From JBBKWX01 sp037969175 (GTDB taxonomy: Bacteria; Bacteroidota; Bacteroidia; AKYH767-A; JBBKVM01): a stretch of 14,028 nt of DNA. Shown one piece after another: positions 1 to 7,020 of the stretch (position 1 is the stretch's first letter; each line of letters starts with the position of its first letter). Both the position numbers and the translations under genes were made by a program. The stretch lies in assembly GCA_037969175.1 (NCBI GenBank), contig JBBKWX010000246.1, positions 1 to 14,028 on the forward strand, read 5' to 3'. Below the pieces are notes generated by a model, which was not told the DNA's origin, did no database searches, and saw only the letters and a program-made list of their open reading frames with translations.

Positions 1-1274
1 TCTGCAAAACGACTTAGTTTTCTGAATCTGTCGGCTATTGCACCGTTCCTGCTTTGTGGAATTTTTTTCAAAATAGGGGAGGCGGAAGCCAAGATCCCAC
101 CCAACAAACCGGTCTCCATCGCCATCAAAGCTGCTCTATGCTTGCGGTAACCACCAAACAGTTCATCTGCACCATCACCTGAAAGCGCCACCGTGACCTC
201 TTTGCGGGTAAGTCGACAGAGTATACTGACGGCTAATGCGGAAGAATCAGCAAAAGGTTCTTCAATAGCATCAAGTGTTGCATCGAGCTGTTCAAAAAGA
301 TCTTCAGTTGTCAAACTATAAACATGATGATCTGTACCGTGTTTTTTAGCCAGCGCAACTGCAAACCGGGTTTCATCAAAGAAAGGTTCGTCTTTGAAAC
401 CGATCGAGAAACTTTGGATTCCTTTGGCATGCCTGGCTGCCAAAGCTGTTATGATTGAACTATCAAGTCCGCCTGATAGAAATGTGCCCAAGGGTACATC
501 TGAGATCAGTCTCAACTTGACAGCATCTTCCATCAGTTCCGATAATTTATTGCAAGCATCCGGATAATTCAGGACTGATGAATTCCCGGGATGAGCGGTC
601 GGTACTGTATAATATTGAACAATTTCCCTGATCTCTTTTTGATCCGCCTTAATAAAATGCGCAGGCAATAATTTCTGCACATTTTTATAGATGGATGCCG
701 GCGATGGAATGTAATTCAATTGTAAATAAAGAAACAATGAATCGTTATCAATCTCTTTGGGAACGCCCATCTTCACCATTGCATTCAAGGATGAAGCGAA
801 GATCAGTTTATCCTTATCAATAAAATAATAAAGTGGTTTTATTCCAAATCTATCACGGGCAAGAAAAAGTTTTTTTTCTTGTTTATCCCATACCGCAAAA
901 GCAAAAAATCCATTGATCTTATCAAGACATTTTTCACCATGGAGTATAAATAATCTTAACAGAACTTCTGTATCACTTTCAGTTTTGAACTTTTCACCTG
1001 CGGCAATAAGCTCATTTTTGTGTTGCTGATAATTAAAAAATTCTCCGTTAAAAATGAGAACATATCTTCCGCTTTCATCCAGCATAGGCTGGTTAGCATC
1101 TGCTGAAGTATCTATGATCGCAAGACGAGTATGACCAAGCGCAATTGTATCCTCTCTGAAGATCCCATTACCATCAGGTCCGCGCATAGCAAGACATGCA
1201 AGCGCATCTTCCATTTTAGGAAGTGCTTTCTCACCTTCGGGGCTGAACGCCAAGATACCTGCTATACCGCACAT
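1..1274 (-). CDS. asnB: Asparagine synthetase, glutamine-hydrolysing (3' end beyond window)
   Basis: Converts aspartate, glutamine and ATP to asparagine, glutamate, AMP and PPi in the cytoplasm. I translated 424 uninterrupted codons from the ATG at 1274; the C-terminus lies left of the window. The protein starts MCGIAG, so Cys2 is the Ntn glutaminase nucleophile exposed after Met removal. The glutaminase half shows RGPDGNG (31-37), GHTRLAIID (47-55) and NGEFFN (76-81), then RDRFGIKPLYY (140-150). The synthetase half shows the ATP PP-loop SGGLDSS (267-273) and SGDGADELFGGY (365-376). The usual SEIKA-like motif reads SSLNA here (161-165), a small departure from common AsnB. It begins 42 bp after the lpd stop on the same strand and has no clear promoter of its own, so it may be co-transcribed with lpd. 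Family members also occur in surface-polysaccharide loci; housekeeping asnB is the simplest reading. Confidence 0.95.
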   Translation of the reverse strand, partial: MCGIAGILAFSPEGEKALPKMEDALACLAMRGPDGNGIFREDTIALGHTRLAIIDTSADANQPMLDESGRYVLIFNGEFFNYQQHKNELIAAGEKFKTESDTEVLLRLFILHGEKCLDKINGFFAFAVWDKQEKKLFLARDRFGIKPLYYFIDKDKLIFASSLNAMVKMGVPKEIDNDSLFLYLQLNYIPSPASIYKNVQKLLPAHFIKADQKEIREIVQYYTVPTAHPGNSSVLNYPDACNKLSELMEDAVKLRLISDVPLGTFLSGGLDSSIITALAARHAKGIQSFSIGFKDEPFFDETRFAVALAKKHGTDHHVYSLTTEDLFEQLDATLDAIEEPFADSSALAVSILCRLTRKEVTVALSGDGADELFGGYRKHRAALMAMETGLLGGILASASPILKKIPQSRNGAIADRFRKLSRFA

Positions 1275-1316
1275 AGCGTGAAGATAGGAATTAAGTGATC
1301 AGCGAAAAAAATGAAA

Positions 1317-2705
1317 TTACAAATGGATCACTTCACCGTAAGCTGCAGCTACCGCTTCCATCACAGCTTCCGACATGGTAGGATGTGGATGTACAGACTT
1401 GATGATCTCATGTCCTGTTGTTTCCAGATTCCGGGCAACAACTACCTCTGCGATGAGCTCAGTTACATTGGCACCAATCATATGGGCACCTAACCACTCA
1501 CCGTATTTAGCATCAAAGATCACTTTTACAAAGCCATCTTTATGGCCTGAAGCACTTGCTTTTCCACTGGCAGAGAATGGGAATTTACCCACTTTCACCT
1601 CATAACCTGCATCCTTGGCGGCCTGTTCGGTCATGCCTACAGAAGCAACTTCGGGTGAACAATAGGTACATCCGGGGATATTGCTATAATTCAAAGGAGC
1701 TACATGCATACCGGAGATCTTCTCAACACAGATGATACCTTCAGCACTTGCAACGTGTGCCAGAGCGGGTCCGGGAACTACATCACCAATTGCATAATAG
1801 CCGGGGATATTGGTTTGATAAAAATCATTTACCAGGATCTTGCCTTTGTCGGTGATAATACCAACTTGCTCAAGACCTATGTCTTCAATATTTGCTGTGA
1901 TACCCACAGCAGAAAGTACTGCATCAGCTTCAATAATAGATTCACCTTTTTTGTCCTTCACCTTCACATGGCAAACATCACCTTTGATCTCAACAGATTC
2001 AACTGTCGAATCTGTCATGATCTCAATACCAGTCTTTTTCAGACTTCTGGCCAATTGCTTACTTACTTCTTCATCCTCAACAGGAACGATATTCGGCATG
2101 AATTCAACAACGGTTACTTTGGTTCCTATGGCATTATAGAAATAGGCAAACTCAACACCAATTGCTCCTGAACCCACTACTACCAATGACTTTGGTTGTT
2201 TTGGCAGGTTCATTGCCTCACGGTATCCAAAGATCTTTTTGCCATCCTGTTTCAGGTTTGGCAATTCGCGTGAACGGGCACCGGTTGCAACGATAATATT
2301 CTTTGCATCATAAACTGTTTTCTTTCCTTCTGTATCGGTCACTTCAACCTTTTTACCCGGCATCAGTTTACCTGTTCCCATGATCTGATCGATCTTATTC
2401 TTCTTCATCAGGAACTGAACACCTTTGCTCATGCCATCAGCTACATCGCGGCTACGTTTTATGATCCCGCCAAAGTCTGCAGAAGGCTCTGCTACTTTGA
2501 TTCCATAATCTGCAGCATGTAGTATATATTCAAAAACGTTTGCACTTTTCAAAAGCGCTTTTGTAGGGATACAACCCCAGTTGAGGCAAATACCTCCAAA
2601 GCTTTCTCTTTCAATAACAGCTACTTTCATTCCCAACTGTGATGCACGAATAGCGGCAACATATCCTCCGGGACCACTTCCTACTACGATAAGATCGTAT
2701 GACAT
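1317..2705 (-). CDS. lpdA: Dihydrolipoyl dehydrogenase (E3)
   Basis: FAD enzyme that reoxidises dihydrolipoamide with NAD+ in 2-oxoacid dehydrogenase complexes and, as L-protein, in glycine cleavage. With the start at 2705 it is 462 aa, the normal family length. It shows the FAD-binding GSGPGG (9-14), the redox disulfide in GGICLNWGCIP (C40, C45), the NAD-binding GSGAIG motif in the middle, AIGDV before the interface domain, and the C-terminal HPHPTMSE catalytic pair (H441, E446). The frame stays open upstream to an ATG at 2849, but those 48 residues are not E3-like; MSYDLIVVGSGPGG is the expected N-terminus. asnB follows 42 bp downstream on the same strand. The gcvT gene 8 kb away is a functional partner, not an operon partner. 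Confidence 0.96.
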   Translation of the reverse strand: MSYDLIVVGSGPGGYVAAIRASQLGMKVAVIERESFGGICLNWGCIPTKALLKSANVFEYILHAADYGIKVAEPSADFGGIIKRSRDVADGMSKGVQFLMKKNKIDQIMGTGKLMPGKKVEVTDTEGKKTVYDAKNIIVATGARSRELPNLKQDGKKIFGYREAMNLPKQPKSLVVVGSGAIGVEFAYFYNAIGTKVTVVEFMPNIVPVEDEEVSKQLARSLKKTGIEIMTDSTVESVEIKGDVCHVKVKDKKGESIIEADAVLSAVGITANIEDIGLEQVGIITDKGKILVNDFYQTNIPGYYAIGDVVPGPALAHVASAEGIICVEKISGMHVAPLNYSNIPGCTYCSPEVASVGMTEQAAKDAGYEVKVGKFPFSASGKASASGHKDGFVKVIFDAKYGEWLGAHMIGANVTELIAEVVVARNLETTGHEIIKSVHPHPTMSEAVMEAVAAAYGEVIHL

Positions 2706-2733
2706 ATGATAGATTTTGAATTGTAAATGTAAT

Positions 2734-2749
2734 ACCGGATTCTTCCGGT
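2734..2749 (-). promoter_or_regulatory. Perfect 6-bp hairpin in the lpd leader
   Basis: ACCGGA and TCCGGT flank a TTCT loop, ending 28 nt before the chosen lpd start. Just upstream, 2753-2761 read on the minus strand is TAACTTCGC, one change from the Bacteroidota -7 core TAnnTTTG(C), so the hairpin could lie at the very 5' end of the mRNA. No -33 TTG stands at the right spacing. The hairpin is visible in the sequence; any regulatory or stabilising role is a guess. Confidence 0.35.
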
Positions 2750-2930
2750 GCCGCGAAGTTAAATAATTTTGATCAAAAATGATTGCAGGGGGATTTGGAT
2801 AGAGATTGTATTTATTTCCGCATGTTAAACAGGTATATTCATACCCCATGCTATTAAGTACTTAAGTATAGAGCTTTTGGTCCTTTAGATTTCTTGGTTT
2901 TAAAAAAAGGAGGAACACAAAAGATCGACT

Positions 2931-3309
2931 CCGAGGCCTCGCATACGCGTCAAGCTAAGGTTTAAAAATATTTCCCGCAGATCTCAGATGCTTTGTATTC
3001 CATTCTGCGTTTTCTGCCATAATGTTAGTGTATTCCTTGTATTACCATATCAATTCCGCAGATATCGCTGATACAAGGAAGTATTCTGCGTATTCAGCGG
3101 GAAAAAAGCAGGTCAGCTATTTGCAAATATCTTAGATGCTTGTGATGAACACTTCAGTTCTCTAAAATGTTCTAGCCAGTTTGTGTCATGGTAATTTATT
3201 ATTGAAAACAGAAAATAGTACTACATTCAAATTGTTGTATAACAAGCCATGGGCTTACAATATTTTACAAAATCTATAAAGTTAGCTTGACGCGTATGCG
3301 AGGCCTCGG
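2931..3309. mobile_element. Non-coding element with perfect 28-bp terminal inverted repeats (MITE-like)
   Basis: Positions 2931-2958 are the exact reverse complement of 3282-3309, 28 of 28, with 323 bp between them. The identity stops abruptly at both the outer and inner edges. Each arm is G+C-rich (17 of 28) in an A+T-rich background and contains the palindromes CGAGGCCTCG and ACGCGT. The interior has no gene. It has further foldbacks nested concentrically: TTTCCCGC at 2971-2978 with GCGGGAAA at 3097-3104, and TTCCTTGTAT at 3033-3042 with ATACAAGGAA at 3071-3080. No convincing target-site duplication flanks the arms. A non-autonomous transposon relic is the most likely explanation. An invertible segment is possible, but no TAnnTTTG promoter core was found inside and no recombinase gene is in the window. 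Confidence 0.6.
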
Positions 3310-3441
3310 GGCACTAAAAACATGGAAATCGCTTTGCGAATTTTGAGATCCAATCTAAGAATACCAGTTCCCTGAAATTTCACATCCTAGTCTAGATAAT
3401 AAATTAGATAAAACGAAAAGGTATAAAATAGACTGTCAATA

Positions 3442-3479
3442 CTTCGTGTCACTCAGTGTACTTGTGTTCTTTGTGGTGA
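3442..3479 (-). repeat. Solitary CACNAAG-type repeat, related to the GxxExxY cassette ends
   Basis: Read on the minus strand, this 38-nt stretch aligns without gaps to the left terminal repeat of the cassette at 13077-13114 (30 of 38 identical) and to the right one (29 of 38). It has the same architecture: four units, CACAAAG, CACAAG, CACTGAG and CACGAAG, separated by 2, 2 and 3 nt. The 6-bp terminal hairpin found in both cassette ends is broken here at its third and fourth base pairs. The copy abuts an A-run at 3479-3485. There is no GxxExxY gene near it, so it is either a decayed end or an independent member of a dispersed repeat family. Confidence 0.6.
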
Positions 3480-3652
3480 AAAAAATATATAATTTGAGAA
3501 GAAAGAAGCTATGAAAATGTTGTTTTATAATGCTTGGGCTTGCAATATTGAAAAAACTGAAAAATTCATAAATTAAGATTCATTTGAATCATCAGTAGGA
3601 TCTGCATTTATTTCTGCGAAATTGGTGCAAACAATGCATCATTCCCTTTTCT

Positions 3653-3660
3653 TATCTTTG
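3653..3660 (+). promoter_or_regulatory. Bacteroidota -7 core before the M61 peptidase
   Basis: TATCTTTG, followed by C at 3661, matches TAnnTTTG(C) exactly and lies 17 nt before the ATG at 3678. The nearest upstream TTG (3622-3624) is 28 nt away, longer than the usual 19-21, so only the -7 element is convincing. The leader would be very short. Confidence 0.55.
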
Positions 3661-3677
3661 CGGCTTCAAACTGAATC

Positions 3678-5411
3678 ATGAACTACAAAGTATCCTTCCA
3701 AAACGCACATCAACATTATATAGATATTGAAGCAAGCCTTGCGGGGCTTGATTCAGATACAGTTGAGATCTGTCTTCCTGCATGGAGACCGGGTAGATAT
3801 GAGTTGGGTAATTTCTCACGCAATATTCAAAAATTTCAGGTTTCAGATTCTGAAGGATCTCCATTAACCTTTCGTAAAATCTCAAAGGATAAATGGTTGA
3901 TCGATTGCGCAGGCATTTCAGAGATCCGGATCAATTACAATTATTTCGCAGCTCAGTTGGATGCCGGTGCATGCTGGCTGGATAACCGACAGCTCTATGT
4001 AAATGGGGTTCATCTGTTTGTTTATAATCCTGAAAGAATTCATGAACCTTGTACACTTGAGCTGGTCTTACCTGCCGACTATCACGTTGCATCAGGAATG
4101 ACATTGATAGGTGATCATGTTTACAGCTTGAAAGATTTTCATGAACTGGTTGATATGCCATTCATTGCTTCCGCAGATCTGAAACATGAAAGTTATGTTG
4201 CAGCAGGAATCACATTTCATCTTTGGTTTCAGGGAGAATGCCGCCCGGATATGGAACGCATCAAATCTGATTTTGCCAAATTCTCAGAGCTACAGGTGAA
4301 AATGATGGGAGGTGCTCCATTCAGTGAATATCATTTCCTTTTTCAGATCCTTCCTTACAAAGCGTATCACGGAGTTGAGCATTTGAATAATACGGTGATC
4401 TCATTGGGACCTGCTTCCCAGTTGATGCTGGAAGGAACTTATGAAAATTTATTGGGTGTAAGTTGTCATGAACTTTATCATGCCTGGAATGTTAAATGTA
4501 TTCGTCCGGTTGAAATGATGCCCTATAGATACGATCAGGAAAATTACAGTAAGCTGGGTTATGTTGCAGAAGGTGTGACAACCTATTATGGAGATCTGTA
4601 TTTGTTTCAATCCGGAGTTTTTGGAAAGAAGCAATACTTCACGGAGCTGGCCAGACAACTGCAAAAGCATTTCGATAACTACGGTCGTCTCAATTTGAGC
4701 GTTGCAGAATCTTCTTTTGATACCTGGCTCGATGGATATGCTGAAGGAATTCCAAATCGCAAGACCTCCATTTATACCGAGGGTTGTCTTTTTTCATTTA
4801 TGCGGGATGTATTGATCCGCAAAAACACAAACAATCGCACGAGTCTGGATACATTGATGAAAACTTTGTATGATGATTTTGGTAAGAAGGGTATAGGATA
4901 CAGCGAAAAAGATTTCCGCAGATTAGCTGATAATACAGCCGGTATTTCTCTGGATAAATTGTTTGATGACCACTATTATGGAACTTCGGATTACACACCG
5001 ATGTTGACAGTATGTCTCGACTTTTTAGGACTTGAGATGAAAGCAAATCCAACTACAAAATGGAGAGAGCGTAAGTTGGGTTTGAGAACAACAACTGATA
5101 ATGGTAGGATAAAAGTTCGTGCCATTGCACCGGGCAGTCCGGCGGATGTTGCGGGTATAGCCAAAGATGATGAGATCGTAGCAGTAAATGGAGTTCGAAT
5201 TGAAACTACACTCAGTGATTGGTTGGAATACTACGGAGAAGAACAGGTAATATTAACTGTCACAACTCAAGGATTGGTGTATGTACTTGAATTGAAAACG
5301 GATGATCAGGAATATTACCCTGTATGGTCTGTGGTGCAGAAAGAAAATATCAGTGCAGAGCAAAAGTCTGCATTTGAATTCTGGGCATTGGCCGGAGCAA
5401 ACCTAAGCTGA
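3678..5411 (+). CDS. M61-family peptidase with C-terminal PDZ domain
   Basis: A 577-aa zinc metallopeptidase of the M61 (glycyl aminopeptidase-like) family. An N-terminal beta-rich region (about 1-170) leads into a thermolysin-like catalytic core with HELYH at 264-268 (zinc ligands H264 and H268, catalytic E265). The motif EGVTTYYGD begins at E298, the expected third ligand. A PDZ domain covers about 465-538 (LGLR...APGSPADVAGI...DEIVAVNG). No signal peptide or membrane segment is visible, so the protein is probably cytoplasmic unless exported another way; several family members are predicted secreted. The start is supported by a TAnnTTTGC core 17 nt upstream. Its last 9 bp (5403-5411) overlap the end of the convergent ridA. 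The substrate is not deducible from sequence; N-terminal Gly/Ala release is known for a few members only. Confidence 0.92.
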   Translation: MNYKVSFQNAHQHYIDIEASLAGLDSDTVEICLPAWRPGRYELGNFSRNIQKFQVSDSEGSPLTFRKISKDKWLIDCAGISEIRINYNYFAAQLDAGACWLDNRQLYVNGVHLFVYNPERIHEPCTLELVLPADYHVASGMTLIGDHVYSLKDFHELVDMPFIASADLKHESYVAAGITFHLWFQGECRPDMERIKSDFAKFSELQVKMMGGAPFSEYHFLFQILPYKAYHGVEHLNNTVISLGPASQLMLEGTYENLLGVSCHELYHAWNVKCIRPVEMMPYRYDQENYSKLGYVAEGVTTYYGDLYLFQSGVFGKKQYFTELARQLQKHFDNYGRLNLSVAESSFDTWLDGYAEGIPNRKTSIYTEGCLFSFMRDVLIRKNTNNRTSLDTLMKTLYDDFGKKGIGYSEKDFRRLADNTAGISLDKLFDDHYYGTSDYTPMLTVCLDFLGLEMKANPTTKWRERKLGLRTTTDNGRIKVRAIAPGSPADVAGIAKDDEIVAVNGVRIETTLSDWLEYYGEEQVILTVTTQGLVYVLELKTDDQEYYPVWSVVQKENISAEQKSAFEFWALAGANLS

Positions 5412-5786
5412 TATAGCGATCATTGAGATCTCCACATTAACTCCTTTAGGTAAACCTTTCACAGCAACGGTTTCACGCGCAGGTGCATTATCTCCCATGT
5501 ATTTTCCGTACACCTCATTTACCTGTGCAAACAATGCCATGTCGGAAAGAAAAATGCCGGTTTTTACAACATTGTTAAAATCTGTACCGGCAGCCTTCAA
5601 TACTGCCTTCATGTTTTCCATGACCTGAGTCGTTTCTGCCTCTATGCTGTCCATTACCAGCTCTCCGCTTACAGGATGTAAAGCGATCTGACCACTGGTA
5701 AAAACCATGTTTCCTGCTTTCACTGCTTGATTATAGGGTCCGATCGGAGCGGGTGCATCCGAAGTAGTAATGATTTCTTTTTTCAT
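5403..5786 (-). CDS. ridA: RidA family enamine/imine deaminase
   Basis: Small cytoplasmic protein (127 aa, the usual length) that hydrolyses reactive 2-aminoacrylate and related enamines released by PLP enzymes. It shows the family signature at the N-terminus (APAPIGPYNQAV, 11-22), GQIAL (32-36), and the C-terminal substrate-binding region APARETVAV...LPKGVNVEISMIA, with the conserved arginine at R104 and glutamate at E119. The frame is open to an ATG at 5810, but MKKEIITT at 5786 is the typical start. It is divergent from the pabA/trpG-like gene across 51 bp and convergent with the M61 gene, sharing 9 bp of coding sequence at the 3' ends. No terminator hairpin is visible between the converging genes. 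Confidence 0.95.
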   Translation of the reverse strand: MKKEIITTSDAPAPIGPYNQAVKAGNMVFTSGQIALHPVSGELVMDSIEAETTQVMENMKAVLKAAGTDFNNVVKTGIFLSDMALFAQVNEVYGKYMGDNAPARETVAVKGLPKGVNVEISMIAISA

Positions 5787-5803
5787 GATGTAAATATAAT
5801 CGT

Positions 5804-5833
5804 TTTGCATTTCATGAGCTGTGTTACCTTTGC
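5804..5833 (+). promoter_or_regulatory. Promoter of the PabA/TrpG-like gene
   Basis: TTTG at 5804-5807 is followed after 17 nt by TACCTTTGC at 5825-5833, a full match to the Bacteroidota -7 consensus. It ends 4 nt before the ATG at 5838, so transcription would start at or immediately next to the start codon, giving a leaderless or nearly leaderless mRNA. The -33 spacing is slightly short. It lies within the 51-bp gap shared with divergent ridA. Confidence 0.6.
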
Positions 5834-5837
5834 ATTC

Positions 5838-6404
5838 ATGTCAATTCTCGTTGTTGATAATTATGATTCATTTACTTTCAATTTAGTTCATCTCATTCAG
5901 AAGTTGAGTGATGAGGAATTGGTTGTGAGGCGTAATGATGAGATAGAATTGAAGGAAGTTGCGAGATTTGATCGGATCCTTTTTTCTCCCGGTCCGGGAT
6001 TACCGTCCGAGGCAGGTTTGATGCCCGAGATCATCAAGATGTATCATACACAAAAAGATATACTGGGTGTGTGTTTAGGTCTGCAAGCAATAGTAGAATT
6101 TTTTGGCGGATCATTAAAAAACCTGGAAGAAGTATTACATGGCCGTGCTATGGATACCATTATTCTGGAACAAAAAGACCGACTTTTCAAAGGTATTGAA
6201 TCACCATTTTCTGCAGGTCGCTATCATAGCTGGGTAGCTGACAGAGCAAGGCTTCCGGGAGATCTGCTTTTAACTGCTACGGATGAGATGGGGGAGGTGA
6301 TGGCGATCACACATAAAACATTTTCGATCTCTGCGGTTCAGTTTCATCCCGAGAGCATACTTACTCCGGTTGGCGAACTTATCATTAAGAATTGGCTGAG
6401 ATAA
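5838..6404 (+). CDS. Class I glutamine amidotransferase, anthranilate/aminodeoxychorismate synthase component II
   Basis: Glutaminase subunit (188 aa) that supplies ammonia to chorismate-using partners, TrpE for tryptophan or PabB for folate. It begins MSILVVDNYDSFTFNL, the classic N-terminus. The oxyanion-strand motif SPGPGLP lies at 50-56, the nucleophile elbow GVCLG at 77-81 with C79, and the His-Glu pair in QFHPES with H170 and E172; all catalytic residues are present. Length and order fit a stand-alone component II with no fused synthase domain. No trpE/pabB, trpD or trpC is adjacent, so sequence alone does not decide between TrpG and PabA, and one protein may serve both. The ATG at 5838 was preferred to an upstream in-frame start at 5727 because the latter would read through ridA and the promoter core. 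Confidence 0.93.
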   Translation: MSILVVDNYDSFTFNLVHLIQKLSDEELVVRRNDEIELKEVARFDRILFSPGPGLPSEAGLMPEIIKMYHTQKDILGVCLGLQAIVEFFGGSLKNLEEVLHGRAMDTIILEQKDRLFKGIESPFSAGRYHSWVADRARLPGDLLLTATDEMGEVMAITHKTFSISAVQFHPESILTPVGELIIKNWLR

Positions 6405-6407
6405 AAA

Positions 6408-6428
6408 AATTACGAATTCCGAATTACG
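6408..6428. repeat. Dispersed AATTACGAATT repeat, copy 1
   Basis: A 21-nt stretch, two AATTACG ends around a GAATTCC-like centre, 4 nt after the pabA/trpG stop. It recurs at 13016-13036 with 19 of 21 identical, also just after a stop codon. It looks like a member of a short intergenic repeat family; function unknown. Confidence 0.45.
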
Positions 6429-6446
6429 AGATACGGATCAAATCAA

Positions 6447-6493
6447 TTAGAAATGGTAAATTAGAAATGTGAAATTAAATTTGGAATGTGAAA
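6447..6493. repeat. Degenerate tandem TTAGAAATGTGAAA units
   Basis: Two adjacent 14-nt units (6447-6460 and 6461-6474, 12 of 14 identical) and a third shorter one (6481-6493) in an A+T-rich spacer between the convergent pabA/trpG-like and thioesterase genes. Low complexity; no coding potential. Confidence 0.35.
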
Positions 6494-6537
6494 TTGAAAA
6501 TTTATTTAACAGATAGTACACACTTCAATTTTAATTT

Positions 6538-6570
6538 ATCCGTGAAAATCTGTTATAATCCGTGAAATCC
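6538..6570. repeat. Direct ATCCGTGAAA repeats
   Basis: ATCCGTGAAA occurs exactly at 6538-6547 and 6558-6567, 20 nt apart, with a third partial unit, ATCCGTG, starting at 6567. It lies just beyond the 3' end of the minus-strand thioesterase gene. It resembles other short periodic intergenic repeats in this window but shares no sequence with them. Confidence 0.4.
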
Positions 6571-6578
6571 GTGTGCCT

Positions 6579-7016
6579 TTAAAAAAGTTTCCCTTCGAAT
6601 TCTTCAAACTTTTTTCTCCAAACTTCCGGAATTGAAATTGAGCTCCCGGCAGTATAATCAAAACATACAAGCACTGAAGATGAGCGTGAACAAAGCCTTT
6701 CACCATTATGATTAAAAGCATAAAATTCATGCTCGATCTTAAAACTTTTGGTTCCGATATGTGTGCAGGCTGACATGATCCTGATCTTTTCTCTGAGTTC
6801 TATCGGAGATAAAAAATTAATATTGCTGTTTGCAAGAATGATAGATTGTTTGATCCAATCAATATCATCACCCAAAACATCTTGGATATAATGCCCTCTG
6901 GCTTCTTCCATAAATGTTGCATACACAGCATTGTTTACATGCTTATATACATCGTAATCTTTGAAGCGAGGTTTCAATTCGTACGTGTGTTTGAAAGTGG
7001 ATCTTTCTGCCGACAT
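6579..7016 (-). CDS. 4HBT-type hot-dog acyl-CoA thioesterase
   Basis: A 145-aa single-domain hot-dog protein. The active-site segment FKDYDVYKHVNNAVYATFMEEAR (from 18) matches the YbgC/4-hydroxybenzoyl-CoA thioesterase pattern; D22 corresponds to the catalytic Asp of that family. The expected role is hydrolysis of an acyl-CoA or acyl-ACP in the cytoplasm, substrate unknown. The frame is open to 7046, which would overlap the preceding gene by 26 bp; MSAERS at 7016, 4 bp after that gene's stop, is preferred. The tight spacing suggests co-transcription with the membrane nucleotide-sugar dehydratase upstream, but a functional tie to polysaccharide synthesis is not evident. Confidence 0.88.
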   Translation of the reverse strand: MSAERSTFKHTYELKPRFKDYDVYKHVNNAVYATFMEEARGHYIQDVLGDDIDWIKQSIILANSNINFLSPIELREKIRIMSACTHIGTKSFKIEHEFYAFNHNGERLCSRSSSVLVCFDYTAGSSISIPEVWRKKFEEFEGKLF

Positions 7017-7020
7017 GGTA

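Larger units (their letters stand above)
2706..3677. other. Gene-free intergenic region rich in repeats
   Basis: About 970 bp between the divergent lpd and M61 peptidase starts, with no plausible gene on either strand. It holds, in order, a small hairpin in the presumed lpd leader, a 379-bp element bounded by perfect 28-bp inverted repeats (2931-3309), a solitary CACNAAG-type repeat (3442-3479), and the M61 promoter core (3653-3660). A 15-nt sequence TGGGCTTACAATATT at 3250-3264, inside the element, recurs with one change at 3535-3549 outside it. Outside the G+C-rich 28-bp arms the region is A+T-rich. Confidence 0.8.

Noticed and set aside
1293..1333. 8-bp inverted repeat AAGTGATC/GATCACTT around the lpd stop as a terminator
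   Set aside because: The loop is 25 nt, one arm is coding, and the T-run lies in the loop instead of after the stem; probably chance, and asnB likely needs read-through.
1311..2171. Several plus-strand open frames antisense to lpd
   Set aside because: They overlap a clear, fully conserved minus-strand gene, and their translations have no recognisable features.
2706..2849. N-terminal extension of lipoamide dehydrogenase by 48 residues, with a CxxC pair (MGYEYTCLTCGNKY)
   Set aside because: The frame is open, but E3 proteins begin just before the GxGxxG motif at the 2705 start, and the extension crosses a likely -7 core and a hairpin. The CxxC is probably fortuitous, though it could be tested by mapping the transcript start.
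2931..3309. Invertible promoter switch
   Set aside because: Not excluded, but I found no TAnnTTTG core on either strand between the arms and no recombinase in the window, so it is listed as MITE-like instead.
5727..5837. Longer pabA/trpG start at 5727
   Set aside because: It would overlap ridA antisense and the promoter core; the conserved N-terminus begins at 5838.
6581..6615. 10-bp inverted repeat AAAAAAGTTT/AAACTTTTTT at the thioesterase 3' end as a terminator
   Set aside because: The stem is almost all A-U, the U-run is part of the stem, and most of it is coding sequence; too weak to call.
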